Source: an uncultured Poribacteria bacterium
GTDB taxonomy: Bacteria; Poribacteria; WGA-4E; WGA-3G
Assembly (NCBI GenBank): GCA_951813545.1
Contig: OX638352.1
Coordinates: 1,302,001 to 1,366,000, forward strand
DNA length: 64,000 nt
Direction of reading: 5' to 3'
The translations under genes were made by a program, and so were the position numbers. The notes under the pieces were generated by a model. It ran no database searches, had not been told where the DNA came from, and saw nothing but the letters and a program-made list of their open reading frames with translations. Shown piece by piece: positions 18,107-27,463 of this stretch (position 1 is the stretch's first letter; each line of letters begins with the position of its first letter).

Positions 18107-18997
18107 ATGCGAAAAGAGGTACGCTGGGAACGGATGTTCCCTGATGAATTGGAAGCAGCTTTTAGCGAATACCCCGCTGTCTACTTTACTTATGGGCTTT
18201 GTGAACCGCATGGACCCCAAAATGCAGTAGGACTCGATGCGCTCAAAGCACACGGAATCGCTTGTCGTACTGCCCAAACCCACGGCGGCATCGTCGCACC
18301 GCCGGATTACTGGCACATCCATGAACACGGCATGTATGCGAACTGGGCATACCGGAATGTCGGCGAAGTACGCAGCTGGCTCACCGCTATGCCAGCGTGG
18401 CAGCATTTCAAAAATGCGTGTTATCATGTTCGCGCCGCCGATGCCCTCGGATTCCACGCTGCTATCTTTCTCACCGGGCACTACGGACCGAACTGGCAGG
18501 ACCTCAAGACGCTCTTATCCCTAATTCAACCCCACTTTGCCATGCGACTCTACGGGCTGCCCGACTTTGAGGCAAACACGCCAGGGTTCGACCATCAAGG
18601 CAACGGTGGTGATCATGCTGGCAGAGTCGAAACCTCACTCCTCTGGGCATTAGAGCCGGAGTGTGTTGACATGTCGCGGATGCCTGCAGCGGACGCACAA
18701 GGACCACACTTCGCAATGGGATCAAACGCTTCCCATTCCGATCGACGCATCGGTGAACGTATGGTAGCAGACGAAGTTGCATGGCTCGGAAAAAAGATGC
18801 AGGAATTATTGGACGCTTACGCAGAACAAAATATTACCCAACGCCAACCTGTAACTTTCGAGGAAGTTGAACAGATATGGGCAGAAACTGTATCACCCGC
18901 TTTGAAAACCTTTGAGACGATGAAAAATCCGAACGAATCACCACCGGAAGACTCACAATGGTTCCGCCAGTGCAAGCTTCCGGACCGCAAGGAATAA
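18107..18997 (+). CDS. Creatininase family amidohydrolase
   Basis: 296 residues. CEPHGPQNAVGLDAL near residue 28-42 supplies the His/Asp metal ligands of the creatininase fold, and FLTGHYGPNW near 122 is the second metal-binding loop. EPECVDMSRM near 183 is also typical. Related enzymes hydrolyse cyclic or linear amides such as creatinine or formamides; the substrate here is unknown. AGAGGAAAA lies about 8 nt before ATG 18107. The last residues (PDRKE) and the stop TAA 18995-18997 are encoded by the start module of leader element D. The next gene begins 8 nt later, so the two are translationally close. Confidence 0.85.
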   Translation: MRKEVRWERMFPDELEAAFSEYPAVYFTYGLCEPHGPQNAVGLDALKAHGIACRTAQTHGGIVAPPDYWHIHEHGMYANWAYRNVGEVRSWLTAMPAWQHFKNACYHVRAADALGFHAAIFLTGHYGPNWQDLKTLLSLIQPHFAMRLYGLPDFEANTPGFDHQGNGGDHAGRVETSLLWALEPECVDMSRMPAADAQGPHFAMGSNASHSDRRIGERMVADEVAWLGKKMQELLDAYAEQNITQRQPVTFEEVEQIWAETVSPALKTFETMKNPNESPPEDSQWFRQCKLPDRKE

Positions 18998-19007
18998 TTA
19001 AAAAATG
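18983..19007 (+). promoter_or_regulatory. Leader element copy D (start module only) at phyH
   Basis: GGACCGCAAGG followed by AATAATTAAAAAATG ends exactly on the ATG of the dioxygenase gene. Only the Shine-Dalgarno/start half of the element is present; there is no 21-nt hairpin. It overlaps the end of the creatininase gene. Confidence 0.75.
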
Positions 19008-19772
19008 GAAACGACAAACGCACAACTCGCTGAAAATTACCGAAAAGACGGATTCTTGACTGGTATCCACGTTTCCGATGAAGTTGAAGCAACGCGCCAT
19101 CGGCAGGCTTACAATGCGTTGGAGGCAGAAGTCGGCGCAGAGAAATGTGAGATTGGTCTTGTTGATTGGCATTTCGACTATCAATTTATCTGGGAAATCG
19201 CAACACATCCGAAAATCGTGGATGTCATTGAGGCACTTATCGGTCCCGATGTGATGCTGTTAGCCACCCATTTCTTCTGTAAATATGGACCTCGTGAGAA
19301 GTTCGTGGCGTGGCATCAAGACGTGACCTATTGGGGACTTGAACCACCTGATGCGATCACCGCGTGGTACGCCATAGATGACAGCGATACTGGGAACGGC
19401 TGTATGCAGGTAATCCCCGGAAGCCATCAGCGCGGCATCAAGGAACACGGAAAGTCTCAACAGGCAGGCAATCTGCTAAGCATTAATCAGGAGGTTCCCG
19501 TCACTGAAGCGGAGGCAGAAACCGCCGCAGATTTGGTGCTGAAAGCCGGTGAGATGTCCATCCATCACGGTCAGATGATCCACGGTAGTCTACCGAATCA
19601 TTCCACGCGTCGGAGGTGTGGCTTGACGGTTCGCTACATAGATCCATCGGTGCGGCAGGCAGAAGAGAATTCGCTGAAGCGTCCTTGGAAACCGATTCTG
19701 CTGCGAGGCGAAGACCGATACCAGAATTTCACAACTGTGCCAAATCCGTTCCCACACTACGAAGATTTTTAA
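19005..19772 (+). CDS. Phytanoyl-CoA dioxygenase (PhyH) family protein
   Basis: 255 residues. The iron ligands HxD are in WHQDVTYW near residue 102, and the distal histidine with the 2-oxoglutarate-binding arginine is in MIHGSLPNHSTRRRCGLTVRY near 190-210. Supporting PhyH features are WYAIDDSDTGNGCMQVIPGSH near 120-140. It is an Fe(II)/2-oxoglutarate hydroxylase; the substrate is not identifiable. AAGG in the leader element lies about 11 nt before ATG 19005. It probably shares a transcript with the creatininase gene upstream. Confidence 0.92.
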   Translation: METTNAQLAENYRKDGFLTGIHVSDEVEATRHRQAYNALEAEVGAEKCEIGLVDWHFDYQFIWEIATHPKIVDVIEALIGPDVMLLATHFFCKYGPREKFVAWHQDVTYWGLEPPDAITAWYAIDDSDTGNGCMQVIPGSHQRGIKEHGKSQQAGNLLSINQEVPVTEAEAETAADLVLKAGEMSIHHGQMIHGSLPNHSTRRRCGLTVRYIDPSVRQAEENSLKRPWKPILLRGEDRYQNFTTVPNPFPHYEDF

Positions 19773-19935
19773 ACGATGAGTCTCCGTCTATGCGCCACCG
19801 CCTCCGCTTGCGTGGGAAGGTTGCGTAACTGGCACAAACTAAACGCGTATGCTACAAAGGCAGCGACTTGGGGTATAATTCTGACTGAGTGGTATCAACT
19901 CTATCTTCGCTAGTTAAGACAATTCAGATGAAGTA

Positions 19936-20021
19936 GTCCGTAACGTAATGGAGGGCGGATATACGGGAAGGCACGTGAATGCACAAATCCACCTTACCGA
20001 ACCGCAAGGGATAATTAAAAA
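19936..20021 (+). promoter_or_regulatory. Leader element copy B at the amine oxidase gene
   Basis: The 21-nt hairpin at 19936-19956 has arms GTCC/GGGC (one G-U pair) and core AACGTAATGGA. GGATATACGG follows, then CCGAACCGCAAGG and GATAATTAAAAAT up to 20021. As in copy A the terminal ATG is lost and the element is translated. A separate TATAAT lies at 19874-19879. Confidence 0.78.
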
Positions 20022-21183
20022 TATCTACGATGCAATTGTTATCGGTGCTGGCGGGATGGGCAGCGCGACCGCATACCACCTCGCCAAATCCGGTGCAGAT
20101 GTGCTTGTTTTAGAACAGTTCCAGCGTGGGCATACCTTCGGCAGCTCACATGGAGAAACCCGTATCATCCGTTTTTTCTACGACAAGCCCTTCTACACCG
20201 AACTGATGAAAACCGCCTACGCCGAATGGCGCGACCTCGAATCAGTATCGCGGAAATCTCTGCTGTTTATTACAGGAAGTGTAGGCATCGGCACAAACGG
20301 AAACCCGTATGGACGCGCTGCGCGGCAAAGTTTAGATGCTGCAGGTGTTGAATCTGAGTGGTGGGATCCAGCACAGTTAGCCGAACGTTTTCCTCAATTC
20401 CGATCAACGAGCGATATGGAGATCCTCTGGCAGAAAGACACCGGTTTTCTCCGTGCTGCCGAGTGTGTCTCCACGCACTTGCAATTGGCAGAACAACACG
20501 GTGCAACAATCCGAGAGGAAACCCGTGTAACCAACATCGATTGGCAAACAGATGTCCCAACTGTTCGGACCAAAAACAGCCAATTTCATGGAAGAAAAAT
20601 CATCGTGACAGCCGGGGCATGGGCTGGCACCCTACTCGCAGAACTGAATCTCCCACTCACGGTTACAAAACAACAGGTGTGCTACTATCAGCCCGAAGAC
20701 AGCAAAAGTTTCCAGCCAGACCGATTCCCAGTCTTCACGGAAGCAACCCCTGATGGCGAATTCATCTATGGCATTCCGGTTTTTGGCTCTTTTAATACGG
20801 GGGGCGGACTAAAAATTGCGCGCCACGGAAGAGGACAGATCATCTCCTCCAATACACTCGAACGCACACCGGATGCAGATTACATCGCTCACATAGATGC
20901 TTACGTGCAAGAACGCCTCCCGGAACTTGGAAAAACCATGCATGCCGAAGGCTGTCTCTATACTGAAACTCCAGACGAAGACTTTATCATCGACGCACAC
21001 CCACACTGCTCGGATGTGTTGATCGCGGCAGGTTTTTCAGGGCACGGCTTCAAGTTTTGTGCCCTTGTCGGACGTATTATGAGCGAACTCGTACGAAACG
21101 GCGAAACCAATTTTGACATCCATCCATTTCGTATTGACCGAGAACACAAAATCTCAAGCGGTATCCCAAGGTTACAAGGATGA
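19948..21183 (+). CDS. FAD-dependent amine oxidase (sarcosine / N-methyltryptophan oxidase-like)
   Basis: 411 residues. The dinucleotide-binding motif VIGAGGMGSATAYHLAKSG begins near residue 31 and the chain has the DAO fold of monomeric sarcosine oxidase/SolA (GSSHGETRIIRFFY near 67, TAGAWAG near 217, GFSGHGFKF near 358). These enzymes oxidatively demethylate N-methyl amino acids. The annotated ATG 19948 lies inside the leader element; GTG 19975 (GGAAGG just upstream) is an alternative. Either way EPQGIIKN before the Rossmann strand is leader-encoded, as in TrpB. Its stop overlaps the DUF4403 start by 4 nt (ATGA), so the two genes are coupled. Confidence 0.85.
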   Translation: MEGGYTGRHVNAQIHLTEPQGIIKNIYDAIVIGAGGMGSATAYHLAKSGADVLVLEQFQRGHTFGSSHGETRIIRFFYDKPFYTELMKTAYAEWRDLESVSRKSLLFITGSVGIGTNGNPYGRAARQSLDAAGVESEWWDPAQLAERFPQFRSTSDMEILWQKDTGFLRAAECVSTHLQLAEQHGATIREETRVTNIDWQTDVPTVRTKNSQFHGRKIIVTAGAWAGTLLAELNLPLTVTKQQVCYYQPEDSKSFQPDRFPVFTEATPDGEFIYGIPVFGSFNTGGGLKIARHGRGQIISSNTLERTPDADYIAHIDAYVQERLPELGKTMHAEGCLYTETPDEDFIIDAHPHCSDVLIAAGFSGHGFKFCALVGRIMSELVRNGETNFDIHPFRIDREHKISSGIPRLQG

Positions 21184-22652
21184 GGAAACAGACGAAAATA
21201 ATTGTCGGTGTGGCTTCCGTTAGCGTTGTGTTAATCTTCATTACGCTATTCCTTATCATGCTGCGCGATTCCGACCTTACCATCGAAGCACCCGCGCCCC
21301 CACGAGAAGTTACACCTGTTCCGTTGCCACCGCCAATTCCTTCAACCATCGCTGTGAAGGCAAACCTCCCCATACAAGATGTCAAAAAGTTAACTGAAGC
21401 CACGCTCAAAGACTATCTCAGTAAACCGATCCAACGGAAAGATGGTGCAGTCGAATTCGCCATCAAACTCACTCCCGACACACTTACGATGACAGGTAGG
21501 GCAGACGGCACTGTATCGGTAAGCATTCCGTTTAAGTTCAGTGGGTGGGCACGTGTTTCCAAAAAGATCCTTGGACAAACCATCCAGCAAAGCGAAAATA
21601 TTGAGGGAAACGCAATCACGTCACTAACGCTCACGCCAACGCTCAACTCGGACTGGCGCATTACTGCTAAAACAACCTCCGATATTTCTATTCAGAAAGC
21701 AGAGATTGAAATTTTAGGGATTACGATCTCAGTTCGTCGGATTCTTACCGAATTGACACGGGAAACAGTCCTGCCCAAATTAGAGGATCTCATTGTTGAA
21801 TACATTACCAATATAGACGTAAAAACGCGTGTCGCGGGCTTATGGACGAAACTTTATGAACCGATAGTCCTCAATCAAGAACCTCCAATCTCACTCGTCA
21901 TGGAGCCGTTGGAAATCCTCGCACAACAGTTGTCGAGTGACGGGCAAATGCTCTCTCTTAGTCTCGGCATAAAAACCTATATTCAAGCCAACATTGGGAA
22001 CACATCAACCGATTCGTCCACCCACGTAGGACCGCGTGCCAATTTGCCGAATATACGCTTCGTGGATACACTTGGATCCGGTTATCATATTATTGCACCG
22101 ATTGAGGTAACCTACACCGCAATCGAAAGCCTCGCCAAGCCTCACGTCGAAAAACCGCAGAAATTAAAAGGGATCAATACAATCGTTGAAAACCTGACGC
22201 TCTACGGCAGCGGGGTCCAACTTGCCGCGGGTGTCCGATTCCGTATGCCATCGTTGGGTGCAGACGGACAACTTTATCTCCTCGGAACACCCGTATATGA
22301 CACAACTACGATGACCGTTTCTGTCGCCGAATTCGACTATGCGCTAACAACCCAAAACCTACTTTTAGATATCGTTCAAGCCACAGGCGAAGGGATCTTT
22401 CCAAACCTCCGAACAACGGTCGAAGAGAAACTCGTCTTTCCGCTAGAGACGCAGCTCACGACACTACGCAAGCAGCTGTCAGATGTTATCGCAGAGCGTC
22501 CGATTGGTTCGTATGTGGTCTTACACGGCACTGTAGATACTATTACACCGGAAGCACTCTATCTCACACAAGCAGGAGTGCGTATCCCATTTCGCTTAGA
22601 AGGGAACCTCGCCTGTGAGATAAATCTCAGTTCATCACAAGTTCCGCATTAA
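21180..22652 (+). CDS. DUF4403-like membrane-anchored protein
   Basis: 490 residues. A single N-terminal hydrophobic segment (IIVGVASVSVVLIFITLFLI, about 6-25) is followed by a Pro-rich linker (PPREVTPVPLPPPIP) and a long beta-rich domain. That suggests an envelope-anchored periplasmic protein. The pattern of strands (SIPFKFSGWARV, FVDTLGSGYHII, LLGTPVYDTTTMTVSVAEFDY) resembles DUF4403. No catalytic residues are evident, and lipid or envelope handling is only a guess. It overlaps the amine oxidase stop by 4 nt. Confidence 0.6.
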   Translation: MRKQTKIIVGVASVSVVLIFITLFLIMLRDSDLTIEAPAPPREVTPVPLPPPIPSTIAVKANLPIQDVKKLTEATLKDYLSKPIQRKDGAVEFAIKLTPDTLTMTGRADGTVSVSIPFKFSGWARVSKKILGQTIQQSENIEGNAITSLTLTPTLNSDWRITAKTTSDISIQKAEIEILGITISVRRILTELTRETVLPKLEDLIVEYITNIDVKTRVAGLWTKLYEPIVLNQEPPISLVMEPLEILAQQLSSDGQMLSLSLGIKTYIQANIGNTSTDSSTHVGPRANLPNIRFVDTLGSGYHIIAPIEVTYTAIESLAKPHVEKPQKLKGINTIVENLTLYGSGVQLAAGVRFRMPSLGADGQLYLLGTPVYDTTTMTVSVAEFDYALTTQNLLLDIVQATGEGIFPNLRTTVEEKLVFPLETQLTTLRKQLSDVIAERPIGSYVVLHGTVDTITPEALYLTQAGVRIPFRLEGNLACEINLSSSQVPH

Positions 22653-22688
22653 GGAGAGCGATCCATTTAAAGTAGCATCAAGAACTTA

Positions 22689-22777
22689 GCTCGAAACGAA
22701 GTGGAGGGCGGCTCTTGAGCAAAAGCGTCAAAACACAGGCTCCCTGTTGTTTAACCGCAAGGAATAATTAAAAAATG
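22689..22777 (+). promoter_or_regulatory. Leader element copy C at the ceramidase-like gene
   Basis: The 21-nt hairpin at 22689-22709 has arms GCTC/GGGC and core GAAACGAAGTGGA. The middle part differs from the other copies. The start module AACCGCAAGG then AATAATTAAAAAATG ends on ATG 22775. This is the clearest full-length copy in which the module still provides the start codon. Confidence 0.8.
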
Positions 22778-24139
22778 TCAACAACTCTTAAAGCAGGAAG
22801 TGCAAGTACGAATATTACGCCACCACTCGGTACAAGAATACCGGGCGGCTTCCGACCAAGATACGCTGAAAACATTGACGATGAACTCTTTGCGAAAGCA
22901 CTCGTCATCGATAATGGGGCAACGCGTATCGCAATCGTCACCTGCGACCTCATCGCTATACCAGAGAAGGTAGCAAACGCAGCCAAAACGCGCATCGCCG
23001 AGCGTTGCGGTATCCCTGCAGCACACGTCATGGTGAATGCCACACATACACATACCGCCGTTGCAATCGCAGATCTGCTCGGTGTTGACGAAGACACCGA
23101 TTATACAGAGTGGGTGCCACTGAAAATCGCCGATGCGGTTGAACTCGCCGTATGGCGACTCAAACCAGCACGGGTAGGATTCGCCAGTGTTGATGAAGAA
23201 CGCATCACCTTTAATCGACGGTGGCACATGAAAGATGGCACTGTCCGTTTTAATCCGGGTATCGAAAATCCAGATCTTGTGAAGCCGACCGGTACAATCG
23301 ATCCAGAGTTGGCGATGATGTTCGTTGAAGCCGATGATGGGACTCCGATCTCCGCGGTTGCTAACTTTTCGCTCCACTACATCGGTACAGACAATAGCAA
23401 TGCCCTTTCTGCAGACTATTTTGGGCACTTTGATCGACTTATGCGCCACTATCTGGGGGATACATGCATCTCGCTTCTTTGGAACGCCGCATCGGGACAG
23501 ATTAACAACACCGACTTCAGCGGACGGACAAAATGGACAGCGAGCGGACATCAACAGGCAGTGAAAATGGCGAACGTTCTCGCGGGGCATTTTATCACTG
23601 AAATGCAGTTCATGGAGAGGCACGAGACACTTAATCTCAGTGGAGACCTTGCCATGTTGACGTTCCAACGCAAACAGATTACCGCTGAAGACCTTAAAGT
23701 TGCCGAACAGGTGCTGTCCGTGCCTCAAGGAACTTACGATGCCTACGAAACGGGTCCGTTTAGTTGGGTCGTCGGGCAACCGATACCGCATGCATTGGTT
23801 GATGTCTACGCGCTCGAATGCCAGCGATTAGCGAAATTACCGGCGCAGATGACCGCGCCAATTCAAGTGCTCCGCTTGGGTGAGGCGGCGATTGTGGCGT
23901 TGCCCGGAGAGGTGTTCGTTGAAACGGGGATGAATATCAAGTCGAAATCCGACGCGAAGCCAATGTTTCTTGTCAGTTTAGCGAACGGGTATATCGGCTA
24001 CATCTGCACGGACAAGGCATTGACACAGGAGGGCGGATACGAAACATGGGCAGCGAAATCCTCATTACCGGCTGTGGGGACAGTACCAGCGATGGAGGCA
24101 CTCGTTGCTTCAATGTTGGATTCGAGCGAATCTGTGTAA
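22775..24139 (+). CDS. Neutral/alkaline ceramidase-like hydrolase
   Basis: 454 residues. The N-terminal GSASTNITPPLGTRIPGGF and NATHTHTAVA near residue 88 match the zinc-binding N-terminal domain of neutral/alkaline non-lysosomal ceramidases. IAIVTCDLIAIP and SALSADYFGHFDRL (near 209) are also typical. The chain is shorter than full ceramidases (650-700 residues) and lacks the C-terminal immunoglobulin-like domain. No signal peptide is seen. The substrate may not be ceramide. AAGGA in leader element C lies about 10 nt before the ATG. Confidence 0.82.
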   Translation: MSTTLKAGSASTNITPPLGTRIPGGFRPRYAENIDDELFAKALVIDNGATRIAIVTCDLIAIPEKVANAAKTRIAERCGIPAAHVMVNATHTHTAVAIADLLGVDEDTDYTEWVPLKIADAVELAVWRLKPARVGFASVDEERITFNRRWHMKDGTVRFNPGIENPDLVKPTGTIDPELAMMFVEADDGTPISAVANFSLHYIGTDNSNALSADYFGHFDRLMRHYLGDTCISLLWNAASGQINNTDFSGRTKWTASGHQQAVKMANVLAGHFITEMQFMERHETLNLSGDLAMLTFQRKQITAEDLKVAEQVLSVPQGTYDAYETGPFSWVVGQPIPHALVDVYALECQRLAKLPAQMTAPIQVLRLGEAAIVALPGEVFVETGMNIKSKSDAKPMFLVSLANGYIGYICTDKALTQEGGYETWAAKSSLPAVGTVPAMEALVASMLDSSESV

Positions 24140-24216
24140 AGCAAGGAAATTATGCTTTAAAAAATAAAGAGACGGGCATGGCGACCCGCCTCTGGGGAAG
24201 AAAATAAAATAGAAAG

Positions 24217-24609
<393 letters not shown>

Positions 24610-24716
24610 TCAGGGCTTACAATCTGCGCCCTTAAGGTGCCTTACAAGTACGAATACGATGGGCAGATGCGAGGATCCGCCCTATAGAGCGTCTTTCAAA
24701 ACCTCATTCACACGAC

Positions 24717-26132
24717 CTAAATATCGTGATAGAGGAAGAATTCATACGGATGCGGCCGCATGTTGATTGCATCGACCTCATTCTCACGTTTGTAATCAAT
24801 CCAGACATCCAAGACATCTTGAGTGAACACATCACCTTTGAGGAGATATTCATGATCCTCCTCTAAGGCATCAAGGGAGTCGCCGAGAGAGACTGGTGTT
24901 GATTCAATGTCGGCGAGTTCTTCCGGCTCGAGGTCATAAAGGTCTTTATCGAGCGGGTCACCCGGGTGGATGCGGTTCTGTATACCGTCAAGCCCTGCCA
25001 TGAGCAGCGCGCTGAAAGCGAGATAAGGATTACAGGACGGATCCGGCGTACGGAATTCGACTCGTTTCGCCTTCTCACTCTTTGAATAGACAGGAATACG
25101 GACGCATGCACTACGGTTCCGTTGCGAGTAGGCAATGTTCACAGGTGCTTCATACCCTGGAACCAACCGTTTGTAGGAGTTGGTTGTTGGAGCAATGATT
25201 GCACAGAGCGATCGGGCATGCGTGAGCAAGCCACCGATGTAATAGAGCGCGTCTTCACTGAGAAGCGAATAACCCTGTGGATCGTAGAAGATATTCTTGC
25301 CATCTTTCCAGAGACTCTGGTGGACGTGCATTCCGGAACCGTTGTCTTGGAAGAGCGGTTTCGGCATAAAGGTGGCGACCAAGTTGTTCTCACGCGCCAT
25401 ATTTTTGATGATGTACTTATACAGAGCAATCTTATCGCCTGTGTCCGTGAGCGGACCATAACGAATATCAATCTCACCTTGACCTGCGGTTCCCACTTCG
25501 TGGTGGTGAACTTCCACATCAATGCCTGCTTCCATTAGCTTCAGACAGATCTCGGAACGGAGGTCTTGAAGCGTGTCAGAAGGTGGTACTGGGAAGTATC
25601 CTTCTTTGTAGCGCGGTTTGTAACCGAGGTTCGGATTCTCTTCGCGACCTGAATTCCAACTGCCTTCAACGGAATCAACATGATAGAACCCAGAATTCGG
25701 ACTCTGTCCGTAGCGGATATCGTTCAAGAGATAGAATTCTGCTTCAGGTCCCCAGAAACTCTCATCAGCAATGCCAGTGGACTGTAGATAGGCTTCTGCT
25801 TTCTGTGCGATATGCCGTACATCGCGCGTGTAACTCTCCAACGTGATTGGGTCTTTGATGTTACACGTCATACTGAGTGTCGGCACTTTGCAGACCGGAT
25901 CAATAAGAGCCGTCGCAGGATCCGGAAAAAGCAACATATCGCTCTCGTTAATCGCCTGGAAACCACGGATACTGGAACCGTCAAAACCGCAACCTTCCTC
26001 AAACATATCTTCGCTCAACTCTTCTGCCATAAGGGAAAAGTGTTGCCACATCCCCGGCAGATCCATGAATTTGAGGTCGACGATCTTTACATCATTCTCT
26101 TTTGCAAGTGCAACCACCTCACTTGGTGTCAT
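24717..26132 (-). CDS. glnA: Glutamine synthetase, type I
   Basis: 471 residues, normal for GSI. GCGFDGSSIRGFQAINESDM near residue 48, WGPEAEFYLL near 127, and the substrate/ATP sites NGSGMHVHQSLWKDG near 263 and RNRSACVRIP near 344 are diagnostic. RVEFRTPDPSCNPYLAFSALLMAGLDG follows near 361. A LYDLEPEE motif near 397 carries the tyrosine that is adenylylated in GSI-beta enzymes, so adenylyltransferase control is plausible. It makes glutamine from glutamate and ammonia and is followed by glnB, a classical pair. AGGAGGA lies 7-13 nt before ATG 26132. Confidence 0.97.
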   Translation of the reverse strand: MTPSEVVALAKENDVKIVDLKFMDLPGMWQHFSLMAEELSEDMFEEGCGFDGSSIRGFQAINESDMLLFPDPATALIDPVCKVPTLSMTCNIKDPITLESYTRDVRHIAQKAEAYLQSTGIADESFWGPEAEFYLLNDIRYGQSPNSGFYHVDSVEGSWNSGREENPNLGYKPRYKEGYFPVPPSDTLQDLRSEICLKLMEAGIDVEVHHHEVGTAGQGEIDIRYGPLTDTGDKIALYKYIIKNMARENNLVATFMPKPLFQDNGSGMHVHQSLWKDGKNIFYDPQGYSLLSEDALYYIGGLLTHARSLCAIIAPTTNSYKRLVPGYEAPVNIAYSQRNRSACVRIPVYSKSEKAKRVEFRTPDPSCNPYLAFSALLMAGLDGIQNRIHPGDPLDKDLYDLEPEELADIESTPVSLGDSLDALEEDHEYLLKGDVFTQDVLDVWIDYKRENEVDAINMRPHPYEFFLYHDI

Positions 26133-26614
26133 TCACATATCCTCCTATTTCGGCGCAACTTGAAAGCCGAAACTTGCTATCAAAACTCAAAACTTCCTCG
26201 ATCCAGAGACCGAGACTACAATCTGATGAAACGGCACAGAGAAACGAGGCACAAAAGTCCAGCGGTTTCCCTAAAATCCCGTTCCAATAACTCAGAAAAA
26301 TGTCCTTGATTCGTCAATTGAATGCGCAACTCATACCACTTGACGAGTGTCTTACTGAATAGGTAAGCAAAATTTATGCCAATCAACGTTGATTGAGCAC
26401 AATAGGCATTAATTTGACGAAAACAGGTAAATTTTCGTGTAAAACCACGAATTACAGCGACCCAAGACGGAAAGTTGGCGTGAAACGGTCTGCTGCTACG
26501 ATTTTTTGTCACGCCGCATATCAAAAACTCCGAAACCTTGCCAAATTATTAGGCATAGCATTGCATGTTTTTTGCGCATAGCACCGCACTTCTATCAAAA
26601 CCGCGACTTTGAGG
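26133..26614. other. 482-bp region without a supported gene, between glnA and dcd
   Basis: The stretch contains several chance reading frames on both strands, the longest being 102 codons at 26216-26524 on the minus strand, with no recognisable domain and no Shine-Dalgarno. It must hold the glnA promoter near 26140-26250. A short inverted sequence (CAACGTTG) occurs near 26383. I see no clear riboswitch. Confidence 0.4.
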
Positions 26615-27199
26615 TTATTCCTCCGAGAATTCAACATCTTTGGCGTATCGACTCGTTTCAGGACCGTCCTGTCCAGCATACTTGTTCGCCGGTTTGATTT
26701 TATATGGTACACGAGCGGGTGAAGAGAGCTGCGCAAAGGTAAATGCACAAATCCGCATACCAGGGTATAATTTAACCGGCATACGTCCGAGATTCCCTAA
26801 TTCCAGAGTTGGAATCCCAATCCAGCCCGGGTCAAAGAGACCGGCAGTACTATGGACAATAATGCCAAGCCTTCCCAAACTGCTTCTGCCTTCAAGCCGT
26901 GCCATCACATCATCAGCCAACTCAAGTTTCTCCTGCGTTGCCGCTAAGACAAACTCACCCGGTTGCATCGTAAAAGCATCACCATCAGGCACATCAACCC
27001 TCCGCATCAAATCATCGGTATCAATTTCTGCACCCAGATCAATATACGGGTACTTGCTATGCTCGAACACACGAAAAGTGTTGCTCAACCTGAAATCGAT
27101 GGAGCAACTCCCAAGCTGTGTTTCCAAGTCCGGTAGGGGAGAGATTTTGATTTTCCCCGTGTCTATATATTGGATAATATCTTTATCTGACAAAAACAT
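26615..27199 (-). CDS. dcd: dCTP deaminase
   Basis: 194 residues, typical length. MFLSDKDIIQYIDTGKI start, CSIDFRLSNTFRVF near residue 32, EGRSSLGRLGIIVHSTAGLFDPGW near 103-126 and LYPGMRICAFTFAQL near 143 are dCTP deaminase/dUTPase-fold motifs; the catalytic glutamate is within TLELGNLG-type context. It converts dCTP to dUTP for thymidylate synthesis. Two tandem 121-bp copies of the leader element precede it, and AAAG of the proximal copy lies about 12 nt before ATG 27199. Confidence 0.93.
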   Translation of the reverse strand: MFLSDKDIIQYIDTGKIKISPLPDLETQLGSCSIDFRLSNTFRVFEHSKYPYIDLGAEIDTDDLMRRVDVPDGDAFTMQPGEFVLAATQEKLELADDVMARLEGRSSLGRLGIIVHSTAGLFDPGWIGIPTLELGNLGRMPVKLYPGMRICAFTFAQLSSPARVPYKIKPANKYAGQDGPETSRYAKDVEFSEE

Positions 27200-27200
27200 T

Positions 27201-27321
27201 CTTTTTACATTACTTTGCAGTTCGGTTGGGTAAATTTGAAATTTGAAGCGTCTCTTCTGTATATCCGCCCACGCCGTTGTTGCAGGCTACGTTTTCGCGG
27301 CTAATTTTAGCACAAAACAAC
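27201..27321 (-). promoter_or_regulatory. Leader element copy E, proximal of a tandem pair, at dcd
   Basis: Read on the minus strand, a 21-nt hairpin (27267-27287; arms GCCTGC/GTGGGC with G-U pairs, core AACAACGGC) is followed by GGATATAC. The start module CCGAACTGCAAAG then TAATGTAAAAAG ends just before the dcd ATG. The whole 121-bp unit is repeated immediately upstream. Confidence 0.85.
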
Positions 27322-27442
27322 CTTTTTACATTACTTTGCAGTTCGGTTAGGTGAATTTGAAGTTTGAAGCGTCCCTTCCGTATATCCGCCCGCGCCGTTG
27401 TTGCAGGCTACGTTTTCGCAACTAATTTTAACACAAAACAAC
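27322..27442 (-). repeat. Leader element copy F, distal of the tandem pair
   Basis: This 121-bp unit is nearly identical to copy E (about 90 percent by eye) with the same length. Its hairpin (27388-27408) has arms GCCTGC/GCGGGC. Differences in the stem change G-U pairs to G-C pairs and keep the fold. Its own start module leads into the CTTTTTACAT of copy E instead of into an ATG. Confidence 0.88.
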
Positions 27443-27463
27443 TTATATAGAACACTTCTTGAG

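Noticed and set aside
26216..26524. 102-codon minus-strand frame between glnA and dcd
   Set aside because: No Shine-Dalgarno, no domain, unusual residue composition (many Cys/Arg/Phe). Treated as chance.
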